Below are positions 1 to 5,614 of a stretch of 6,478 bases of DNA, piece after piece. Source of the stretch: JAHFQJ01 sp046050125 (GTDB lineage Bacteria; Pseudomonadota; Gammaproteobacteria; Burkholderiales; Burkholderiaceae); NCBI GenBank assembly GCA_046050125.1, contig JBJOQB010000118.1, positions 1 through 6,478 on the forward strand. Direction: 5' to 3'. A program made the position numbers and the translations under genes. The notes beneath the pieces are model-generated. The model saw only the letters and a program-made list of their open reading frames with translations. It ran no database searches and was not told the origin of the DNA. Positions within the stretch are counted from its first letter, which is position 1. Each line of letters begins with the position of its first letter.

Positions 1-1112
1 TTAATAATTTTTTCTGTTTTATCTTTTATTATGATTTTGCTTTGTTCTATAATTTCAAATGAATTATCTGAGCTATTATTGTATATTTTAAAAACTACTA
101 TTTTATCTTGCAGTTCTTGCTCATCTATATTTCCAAAGTGTAAGGTTTGCTCTGATAATAATTTGAAAAATGTATAAATTTCACTCCACTCACCTTTATT
201 AAAAGATTTATTATCTAATTTATCTAACGCCATATCTTTTTCCATAACATTTTTAGTAATATAGTCAATAACGCTAGAAGCAATATGCTTTACAACATTT
301 ACGCATACGCTATTTCCCAATTGCTTCATAGCTTGAGTTTCTGAAACTGGGAATATAAAACTTTCACTAAACCCCATCATTTTTTTACCATGAATAGAAT
401 TTAATTTAATTATTTTATCATCTACTAAATATGCGTCCCAATTATGCCTATCATCTATTTTTGAGCCTCTACCACCAACACGTAATGTATATCCAATTTT
501 TTTATCGCACTTGCCATTAAAAATATCTGACATGTCTAATTTTAATGGTATCTCTTTAGGAAATATAAAAGAATTGCTTAAATTGACTGAATTTTTATCA
601 AAGCCAATTATAAATAATCTTGGTCTATGCTGTGGCAATCCAAAATCAGAAGCTTTTACTATTTTATAATAAACTTCGTATCCTAGATTTATTAAATTAT
701 CATATATTATTTTAAATGTTTTTGAGTCATCATGTTTTAATAAATGCCTCACATTTTCTAGTATAAATGCTTTTGGTCTTTTCTGCTCCAAAATATCTAA
801 AATACAAAAAAATAGATTACCTCTTTCAGATTTCTCACCATCATCAAATCCTTTTTTATATCCAGCTTGAGAGAATGGCTGACAAGGAAATCAAGCACAT
901 AAAATATCATGATTTGGTATTTCATCAACAGATATTGAACGTATATCTTCATTAAAAAAACCATTTTTTATACTATGATTGGTCAGATAAGTTTGACGAG
1001 CATATTTATCAATTTCTGATGCAAAAACACATTCTGCATCAAACATTTTAAATGCTTCATGAAAACCACCAATCCCAGCAAACAAATCTATAAATGTAAT
1101 TTTTTTGTTCAT
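1..1112 (-). pseudogene. C5-cytosine DNA methyltransferase fused to a HpaII-like restriction endonuclease start, with a nonsense codon; left end outside the window
   Basis: Reading from the ATG at 1110-1112, 370 codons run to the window edge in one frame with a single stop, TGA, at codon 74. The product would transfer methyl from S-adenosylmethionine to carbon 5 of cytosine. Seen, counting the stop as residue 74: motif I FIDLFAGIGGF (7-17), motif IV FPCQPFS (75-81, catalytic Cys77), motif VI ENV (119-121), motif VIII QHRPR (161-165), a short target-recognition region with GGRGS (213-217), and motif X QLGNSV (264-269). After motif X the frame continues without a stop into NKGEWSEIYTFFKLL (305-319), which I recognise as resembling the N-terminus of HpaII-family endonucleases (CCGG); about 65 residues of it are visible. 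In this family Gly normally occupies position 74 (AGFPCQ), so one G-to-T change (GGA to TGA) explains the defect. A Shine-Dalgarno before the start is weak. The methyltransferase call is very secure; the endonuclease call is moderately secure and the CCGG target is inference. Confidence 0.88.
891..893 (-). other. In-frame TGA at methyltransferase motif IV
   Basis: The reverse complement reads GCT TGA TTT CCT TGT CAG, that is Ala-stop-Phe-Pro-Cys-Gln. The stop sits three codons before the catalytic cysteine codon. The frame upstream ends in DILCA and the frame downstream starts with FPCQPFS, so no base is gained or lost. Nonsense mutation, a sequencing error, or (unlikely) recoding of UGA as Gly are the possible explanations. 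Confidence 0.9.
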
Positions 1113-1179
1113 ATACTTATCATAGGCTAATTAGAAAGGCATTTTAACATACTATAAATTTGTTGAATATAATTAAATC

Positions 1180-1629
1180 TCAATCTAAAATCCCTACTCC
1201 AAAAAACTTCTTCGCCATCTCATCAAACTTTAAAATAGCATCTTCATGTTTATGACATGTAACAGCAAAATTTTGTCCCTCTACCTCAAACTTATCGCCA
1301 ACATCTTTACTACATTCAGTAGCACATATTTCATTTAATTTACTTACATCAAATGTAGTAATTTTATCATCATCTTCATGTTTGATTTTAATCTCTTTCA
1401 AATTTAACTTATCTTGTTTTATCAAGCAGTTACCAGATTTAATTTTATCAAAATGATGCGTACAAATCGAAGCTTGAGATTGCTCTTTTCCTTCTGTAAA
1501 TATGCCACTAATTAATTTATCTGAACAGTTATCTGTTAGTTTAAATTTACATTCTTGGCTTTTTTCAGTTGCACTAGTTGGTAGACCAGATATAGTTTGG
1601 CTCACTGTTTTAGATGATTGTATTTGCAT
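1180..1629 (-). CDS. Cys/His-containing protein of unknown function, 149 residues
   Basis: I do not recognise this protein. It starts at ATG 1627-1629, preceded by a good AAGGAT ribosome-binding site (1640-1635, minus strand), and ends with TGA. The first 25 residues are rich in Ser, Thr and Gln, with no hydrophobic signal peptide and no membrane segment. Seven cysteines and several histidines fall in two similar blocks: C27, C35, C56, H58, H59 (with C68), and C102, C106, C125, H126, H128. Each block ends with F-x(1-2)-EG, some residues, then Ala, Cys and nearby His (FTEG...ASICTHHFD at 44-61; FEVEG...FAVTCHKHED at 114-130). This suggests an internal duplication and possible metal binding, which is inference. 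The rest is Lys/Asp/Glu-rich. It lies 67 bases upstream of the methyltransferase on the same strand, so the two could share a transcript. A Ser/Thr-rich N-terminus would also fit a secreted effector, but nothing proves export. Confidence 0.75.
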   Translation of the reverse strand: MQIQSSKTVSQTISGLPTSATEKSQECKFKLTDNCSDKLISGIFTEGKEQSQASICTHHFDKIKSGNCLIKQDKLNLKEIKIKHEDDDKITTFDVSKLNEICATECSKDVGDKFEVEGQNFAVTCHKHEDAILKFDEMAKKFFGVGILD

Positions 1630-1662
1630 AAATTATCCTTATAATTATAAAAACGTCAAATG

Positions 1663-1668
1663 ATTATA
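1663..1668 (-). promoter_or_regulatory. Candidate -10 element for the 149-residue protein gene
   Basis: On the minus strand this is TATAAT preceded directly by TG. It would start transcription about 27 bases before the ATG, leaving the AAGGAT site in the leader. No good -35 lies 16-18 bases upstream. A second TATAAT nearer the gene (1649-1644) is too close to the ribosome-binding site. In sequence this A+T-rich such hexamers occur by chance. Confidence 0.35.
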
Positions 1669-1714
1669 CAAAAAACATGATATAAAATTCTACTAATCTA
1701 AAAAATAAACCAAA

Positions 1715-1743
1715 TTAGCTATATATCATTTGTATGTTATAAT
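1715..1743 (+). promoter_or_regulatory. Extended -10 sigma-70-like promoter for trpS and downstream genes
   Basis: TGTTATAAT at 1735-1743 is a perfect extended -10 (TGn followed by TATAAT). A weak -35, TTAGCT at 1715-1720, lies 17 bases upstream. Transcription would begin near 1750, giving a leader of about 20 bases with a modest GAAGAGA ribosome-binding site (1761-1767). The leader is too short for a Trp attenuator or T-box. Confidence 0.6.
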
Positions 1744-1771
1744 TTATGTATTATAGATATGAAGAGATTAT

Positions 1772-2965
1772 ATGTTTGCACAGCGTGTACTATCAGGAAT
1801 GAGACCAACAGGAGCTTTACATTTAGGGCATTATCATGGAGTTTTGAAAAATTGGCTACAATTACAAAATGAATATCCATGTTTTTTCTTTGTGGCTGAT
1901 TGGCACGCATTAACAACAAATTATGAAGATACATCTAAAATCCAAGATTATATTCATGAAATGGTAATCGATTGGCTAGCAGCTGGACTTGACCCAAATA
2001 ACTCAACTATTTTTGTGCAATCTAAAGTGCCTGAACATGCCGAATTGTTTTTATTATTAAGTATGGGAACACCTTTATCATGGTTAGAGCGAGTTCCAAC
2101 CTATAAAGACCAAATTGAAAAGCTTAAGGATAAAGATTTATCTACTTACGGTTTTTTAGGCTACCCATTATTGCAAGCGGCAGATATTTTAATTTATCGA
2201 GCTCAGTATGTACCTGTAGGTGAAGACCAAGTACCACACATTGAAATGACTCGTGAAATTGCCCGCCGATTTAATCATTTATATGGTAAAGAAGTTAATT
2301 TTGAGCAAAATGCAATTTTTGCATCTAAAAAACTTGGGGCTAAATTATCTAAATTATACTTAGAATTTCGCAAACAATATCATGAAAATGGCAATACAGA
2401 AGCTTTAGAACAAGCCAAGGCAATTCTTGAAGAATCACAAAATTTAAGTGTAGCTGACAGTGAATTACTATTTAGCTATGTTGAAGGAGCTAGAAAAATT
2501 ATTTTAGCTGAACCTCAAGCATTATTGACTAAAGCATCAAGAATGGTTGGTTTAGATGGACAAAAAATGTCCAAATCATATGGCAACACCATTTCAATGC
2601 GAGAAGATAAGGCATCTGTTGAGAAAAAAATTAAAACCATGCCAACTGACCCAGCACGTATCCGAAGGCATGATGTTGGTAATCCTGAGCGTTGCCCTGT
2701 ATGGCTATTTCATCAAGTGTATACAACACCTGAAGTACATGAATGGGTACAAAAAGGCTGTACAACTGCAGGAATTGGTTGCCTTGAATGTAAAAAACCA
2801 ATTATTGATGCTGTAGCACAAGAGCAAGAGATTTTCTTTTCTCGTGCTGAACCTTACTTAAGCGACCCTAGTTTAGTAAAAAATATTATTGCTAATGGTT
2901 GCGACAAAGCAAGAGAGGTTGCTCAAGAAACAATGCAAGATGTTAGAGATGTAATGGGTTTATAA
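1772..2965 (+). CDS. trpS: Tryptophanyl-tRNA synthetase, long form with Fe-S-type cysteine motif
   Basis: A class I aminoacyl-tRNA synthetase that attaches tryptophan to tRNA-Trp using ATP in the cytoplasm. Seen: the HIGH-type signature HLGH (17-20) in a Rossmann N-terminus beginning LSGMRPTGALHLGH, GEDQ (150-153), and the KMSKS loop KMSKS (265-269). The protein is 397 residues, about 60 longer than the common 330-340-residue bacterial form; the extra length sits roughly at 185-255, between GEDQ and KMSKS, and is charged and probably helical. In the C-terminal tRNA-binding part, cysteines 308, 330, 337 and 340 form C-x21-C-x6-C-x2-C, closely matching the [4Fe-4S] motif (C-x22-C-x6-C-x2-C) described for Thermotoga maritima TrpRS. 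The start follows the extended -10 promoter at a suitable distance. It ends with TAA, 54 bases before the partial lplT copy, and no terminator lies between, so cotranscription is likely. Confidence 0.96.
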   Translation: MFAQRVLSGMRPTGALHLGHYHGVLKNWLQLQNEYPCFFFVADWHALTTNYEDTSKIQDYIHEMVIDWLAAGLDPNNSTIFVQSKVPEHAELFLLLSMGTPLSWLERVPTYKDQIEKLKDKDLSTYGFLGYPLLQAADILIYRAQYVPVGEDQVPHIEMTREIARRFNHLYGKEVNFEQNAIFASKKLGAKLSKLYLEFRKQYHENGNTEALEQAKAILEESQNLSVADSELLFSYVEGARKIILAEPQALLTKASRMVGLDGQKMSKSYGNTISMREDKASVEKKIKTMPTDPARIRRHDVGNPERCPVWLFHQVYTTPEVHEWVQKGCTTAGIGCLECKKPIIDAVAQEQEIFFSRAEPYLSDPSLVKNIIANGCDKAREVAQETMQDVRDVMGL

Positions 2966-3001
2966 TAGATATATATTGATAAGAAATATATTTTAAAAAC
3001 T

Positions 3002-4206
3002 AAAAAGGCTACTATACAAATGCAAAAAAGATTTTATGCCATAATGGCAGCCGAGTTTTTTTCATTGCTTGCAGATAATACTGTGTTTATGGCATCAATG
3101 TCTATATTGTATTCAATACACGCTCCTAAATGGATAATAGAATCTCAACTAAAACTTTTTTTTATTTTGCTAGCATATGTTGTATTTTCTGCACTTGTTG
3201 GAGCGATTGCCAATACTTTGCTTAAAAGCAGAGTAATGGTGGTTACGAATATTATTAAAGTTTTGGTGTGTAGCTTAATAATTTTTGGAATAAATCCATT
3301 AATTATATACGGTATTGTTGGACTTAAATCTGATACTTTTTATCCTGCAAAATATGGAATATTAAAAGAGTTATTGCCTCCCAAAGTAGCAAGCAGATGG
3401 ATTAAAGGACTTACGGTTGGAGCAATTATTTTAAGTGCAGTATTAGTAACGTTTTTAAATCTTCCCAATTACTCACCTAATCTTAAATTAACCCATAATT
3501 ATATTATTACAATATTAATTGGGCTGTATTTATTAGCAACGTCCATTAACTTTTTTATTCCAAAAACAAGTACAGTTTATTCAAAACAAGATAAAGATAA
3601 AAATTAACTTTTAAAGGCTACTATGCAAAAAGGATTTTATGCCATAATGGCAGCCCAATTTTTTTCATCATTGGCAGATAATGCCTTGTTTATTGCTGCA
3701 ATTTCTTTATTGCATTCAATGCAAGCACCTGAATGGATGGAGCCTCAATTAAAACTGTTTTTTACTTTATCTTATGTTGTATTTGCAGCTTTTGTTGGGG
3801 TAATTGCAGATAGTTTTCCTAAAGGCAAAGTAATGATGGTAACCAACATTATTAAAGTTTTAGGCTGTAGCTTAATGATTTTTAGTGTTCACCCACTGAT
3901 TGCCTACGGTATTGTTGGAATTGGGGCAGCGGCTTACTCTCCTGCTAAATATGGCATACTCACTGAATTATTACCGCCTCAAAAACTAGTGGCAGCAAAT
4001 GGCTGGATTGAAGGTTTAACTGTTGGCTCAATCATTTTAGGGGCTGTTTTAGGTGGTGTTTTGATTAATCCAAATTACTACGAACAACCAGAATTAGCAC
4101 CAAATTATGCAATTGCTATTTTACTTGGTGTGTATCTACTTGCTGCATTTATTAACTTTTTTATTCCAAACACAGGTGCAGTTTACCCTAAACAAGATAA
4201 AAAAAT
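3002..4206 (+). repeat. Direct tandem duplication of the lplT 5' half, including its ribosome-binding region
   Basis: Two diverged units of about 600 bases stand head to tail, roughly 3002-3604 and 3613-4206. Both open with AAAGGCTACTAT, then ATGCAAAAA, and share stretches such as TTTTATGCCATAATGGCAGC near the start. Both finish at an AAACAAGATAAA-type sequence. After that the second copy continues through the rest of lplT while the first stops. The shared leader shows that the duplication began upstream of the start codon. Confidence 0.85.
3020..3607 (+). pseudogene. Half-length, decaying copy of the adjacent lysophospholipid transporter gene
   Basis: This 195-residue frame aligns along its whole length with the first ~195 residues of the lplT product that follows 15 bases later; both begin MQK-FYAIMAA and reach INFFIPxT. 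It would contain only the first six membrane helices of a major facilitator. Key positions have changed: motif A reads GAIANTLLKSRVM where the intact copy has GVIADSFPKGKVM (Asp to Asn, loss of Gly), and GAAAYSPAKYG has become KSDTFYPAKYG. The indels relative to the intact copy are whole codons (an extra Ile, an extra Ala/Leu, loss of three residues after LLPP), and no stop has appeared. The AAAAGG site is 11 bases from the ATG, and the position matching the intact copy's start is ATA, so translation is probably poor. I read it as a decaying duplicate; a functional half-protein cannot be excluded. Confidence 0.8.
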
Positions 4207-4900
4207 CTCTACATTAGTTAAAAAATTCTACCAAGCAAATGTAGTACTCTGGAATGATAAATTAGGGCAAATTTCCCTAGCCGTAACTACATTATTTTGG
4301 GGAGCAGGGGCTACATTACAATTAATTGTGTTGTGGTGGGCAAAAGATGCTTTAGGGTTAAGCTTGTCTCAAGGTTCGATTTTGCAAGCAACTGTTGGTT
4401 TTGGCGTTGCTTTTGGTGCTGTTTATGCAGCTAAAAAATTAACGCTAAAGAAAAGCTTAACAGTAATACCTTATGGTATTGCTATGGGCGTTGTAGTTTC
4501 AATTATGGCGTTTTTTCATAATGGATTATTTCCTCATCTCAACATAGAAATTTTTGGTAAAGTTATTCCTGTATATATGTTAATTGCATATGTTTTTTTA
4601 ATGGCTGTTGGTGCTTTATCTGGTTATTTTGTTGTGCCTATGAATGCATTATTGCAGTATCGTGGGCATAAGTTATTATCTGCTGGTCAATCAATTGCTG
4701 TACAAAATTTTAACGAAAATTTGTCTATATTATTAATGTTAGGGCTTTTATCTGTGCTAAGTAATTTTCTTACCACAGCTCAAATTATTTTAGTATTTTC
4801 AAGTTTTGTTATTTTAATTATGTTCTTTATTTTCAAAAGACATTTATATAATAAAAAGAATTTTGATTATACTGCAGAAATACCAGATAACCAGTATTAA
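3623..4900 (+). CDS. lplT: Lysophospholipid transporter LplT (major facilitator family)
   Basis: LplT moves lysophospholipids, such as lysophosphatidylethanolamine, from the outer to the inner leaflet of the cytoplasmic membrane, where Aas can re-acylate them. The 425-residue product has about 12 hydrophobic segments, close to the usual ~400. Family marks seen: LADNALF in helix 1 (D19, N20), matching the GDNALLF region of E. coli LplT; motif A GVIADSFPKGKV (59-70); GAAAYSPAKYGILTELLP (101-118), the most characteristic LplT stretch; and ANGWIEG in the next helix region. The C-terminal half (FWGAGATLQL, PMNALLQYRGH) is also LplT-like. The C-terminus adds a short charged tail (KRHLYNKKNFD and on). 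The start has AAAGG (3613-3617) five bases upstream. It follows the half copy by 15 bases and trpS before that, probably in one transcript. No aas gene is in view. Substrate is inferred from family resemblance. Confidence 0.88.
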   Translation: MQKGFYAIMAAQFFSSLADNALFIAAISLLHSMQAPEWMEPQLKLFFTLSYVVFAAFVGVIADSFPKGKVMMVTNIIKVLGCSLMIFSVHPLIAYGIVGIGAAAYSPAKYGILTELLPPQKLVAANGWIEGLTVGSIILGAVLGGVLINPNYYEQPELAPNYAIAILLGVYLLAAFINFFIPNTGAVYPKQDKKISTLVKKFYQANVVLWNDKLGQISLAVTTLFWGAGATLQLIVLWWAKDALGLSLSQGSILQATVGFGVAFGAVYAAKKLTLKKSLTVIPYGIAMGVVVSIMAFFHNGLFPHLNIEIFGKVIPVYMLIAYVFLMAVGALSGYFVVPMNALLQYRGHKLLSAGQSIAVQNFNENLSILLMLGLLSVLSNFLTTAQIILVFSSFVILIMFFIFKRHLYNKKNFDYTAEIPDNQY

Positions 4901-4968
4901 TACTTATTTATTATTTTGATGATAAATGTTATTATTTAGAATATTTTTATTTTAACTCAAGGATTTTT

Positions 4969-5217
4969 ATGCCAAGTGCAACAATAAGTTATGGTGCATC
5001 AAGAACTAGTGCTACAACAAGAACAGATAGTTTTAGAGATGTGGATTTAGAAAAAGGTAATGGTGCATCAAGTACTTCAAGTACGAAACTTACAGCAACT
5101 GGTGTTGCTTCATCAACTGTAGATTACTCTATCAATACCTTATCTAAATTTGGAGAATATTTTTCTTCTCTATTTACTAAATCAAGAAACAATCCTAATC
5201 CTAGTAGCCAAGCATAA
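4969..5217 (+). CDS. Small Ser/Thr-rich protein of unknown function, 82 residues
   Basis: I do not recognise it. ATG at 4969 has AAGGA (4959-4963) five bases upstream, the best ribosome-binding spacing in the window, which supports a real gene. Residues 1-50 are low complexity, dominated by Ser, Thr, Ala and Gly, with an acidic RDVDLEKGN segment. They contain a 23-codon imperfect repeat: GASRTSATT and GASSTSSTK are both encoded by ATGGTGCATCAAG. The C-terminal part holds a possible amphipathic helix, NTLSKFGEYFSSLFTKSR, then an Asn/Pro/Ser tail. There is no cysteine, no signal peptide and no clear membrane segment. A Ser/Thr-rich N-terminus resembles type III or IV secretion signals, but that is only composition. 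Upstream, TTGATG (4916) and TAGAAT (4937) are 15 bases apart, a poor promoter; it may be read through from lplT, 68 bases before. A hairpin follows the stop. Confidence 0.7.
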   Translation: MPSATISYGASRTSATTRTDSFRDVDLEKGNGASSTSSTKLTATGVASSTVDYSINTLSKFGEYFSSLFTKSRNNPNPSSQA

Positions 5218-5227
5218 TAAGCTAATT

Positions 5228-5254
5228 TTGTAGCAATTTTATTTGTTGCTACAA
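5228..5254 (+). terminator. Hairpin after the 82-residue protein gene, possible terminator
   Basis: A perfect nine-base stem (TTGTAGCAA / TTGCTACAA) surrounds a nine-base loop, starting 10 bases after the TAA stop. Only three T residues follow before CC, so as an intrinsic terminator it is weak; it could instead protect the 3' end of the transcript. Confidence 0.5.
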
Positions 5255-5314
5255 TTTCCATGCATCTATCATCTCAATCAATCCTATTTAATAGAATAAT
5301 ATACTAATTCAAGT

Positions 5315-5343
5315 TTGACCTTAGACATAAAATAAATCATAAT
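5315..5343 (+). promoter_or_regulatory. Sigma-70-like promoter for the interrupted small gene
   Basis: TTGACC (5315-5320) and CATAAT (5338-5343) are separated by exactly 17 bases, each five of six matches to consensus. Transcription would begin near 5350, leaving a leader of about 65 bases before the ATG at 5417. It follows the hairpin at 5228-5254, so the next gene has its own transcription unit. Confidence 0.6.
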
Positions 5344-5356
5344 AAGTTCTGAATAG

Positions 5357-5377
5357 ATTATTAAGTATCTTAATAAT
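5357..5377. repeat. Perfect palindrome in the leader of the interrupted small gene
   Basis: Arms ATTATTAAG and CTTAATAAT flank a three-base TAT centre. It lies just downstream of the predicted transcription start (about 5350). It could be an operator for a dimeric repressor or a leader hairpin; the stem has only one G-C pair, so protein binding seems the better guess. Function is inference. Confidence 0.45.
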
Positions 5378-5416
5378 ATTTACTTTGTAAACAAATTTAT
5401 ATTTAAGGACAGAATT

Positions 5417-5593
5417 ATGATTAGAAGAAATACCAAACCCGACACTACTAATACAAATAAACTAGGCGGATATGGTTTAACGCCTGAAAACACATCTACA
5501 TCAATTGCAGAAAGCGAAGTAAAAGAAGCAAAAACTCCTGAGAATAATTCTTTAACAACTACATTAAATGATGCAATTATAGCTAAATTCTAG
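5417..5593 (+). pseudogene. Small Thr/Ser/Asn-rich protein gene, interrupted by the IS630 element
   Basis: An unrecognised frame of 58 codons plus stop begins MIRRNTKPDTTNTNKLGGYG, with AAGGA at 5405-5409 seven bases before the ATG and a good promoter upstream. About 54 codons belong to the host gene (through TTTLNDAI). The last residues, IAKF, and the TAG stop come from the inverted repeat of the IS, so the original protein was probably longer and its 3' part would lie beyond the right edge. The product is hydrophilic, rich in Thr, Ser, Asn, Lys and Glu, without a signal peptide or membrane segment. Composition resembles the 82-residue protein just upstream, but I see no convincing alignment, so paralogy is not claimed. 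Confidence 0.65.
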
Positions 5594-5603
5594 TTTTATG
5601 TCA
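5578..5603 (+). repeat. Left terminal inverted repeat of the IS630-family element, with TA
   Basis: This 26-base sequence, beginning TATAGCTAAATTCTAG and ending TTTTATGTCA, is an exact inverted match to 6453-6478. The outer TA is probably the target duplication typical of IS630 and mariner elements. Because the end reads TATA, which TA is duplicated cannot be decided. It supplies the TAG that ends the host gene. Confidence 0.9.
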
Positions 5604-5614
5604 TAATATAGGAT

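Noticed and set aside
891..893. UGA read as glycine (as in SR1/Gracilibacteria), which would repair motif IV
   Set aside because: Gly is encoded by ordinary GGA and GGT codons throughout, other genes here (1180-1629 and transposase orfB) end with TGA at sensible places, and LplT and TrpRS look proteobacterial. One codon is not enough; a genome-wide tRNA check would settle it.
767..955. Plus-strand open frame of 62 codons
   Set aside because: It lies antisense to the methyltransferase coding region, has no recognisable motif and is a shadow frame.
1750..1771. Trp-responsive attenuator or T-box before trpS
   Set aside because: The leader from the extended -10 is only about 20 bases and holds no stem, leader peptide or T-box sequence.
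1737..1934. Minus-strand open frame of 65 codons
   Set aside because: Antisense to the conserved start of trpS, without family resemblance.
2556..2816. Second plus-strand open frame of 86 codons inside trpS
   Set aside because: Overlaps the KMSKS and cysteine-motif region of trpS in another frame; a shadow.
2971..2991. Hairpin ATATATT / AATATAT after trpS
   Set aside because: The stem is entirely A-T and followed by only three or four T, too weak to call a terminator in such A+T-rich sequence.
4893..4904. Palindrome AGTATTAATACT over the lplT stop codon
   Set aside because: Twelve bases, no loop and no T run; short palindromes are expected by chance here.
5218..5416. Small RNA, tRNA or CRISPR repeat in the largest gap (199 bases)
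   Set aside because: Only the hairpin, promoter and palindrome already listed are visible; no cloverleaf and no spaced direct repeats.
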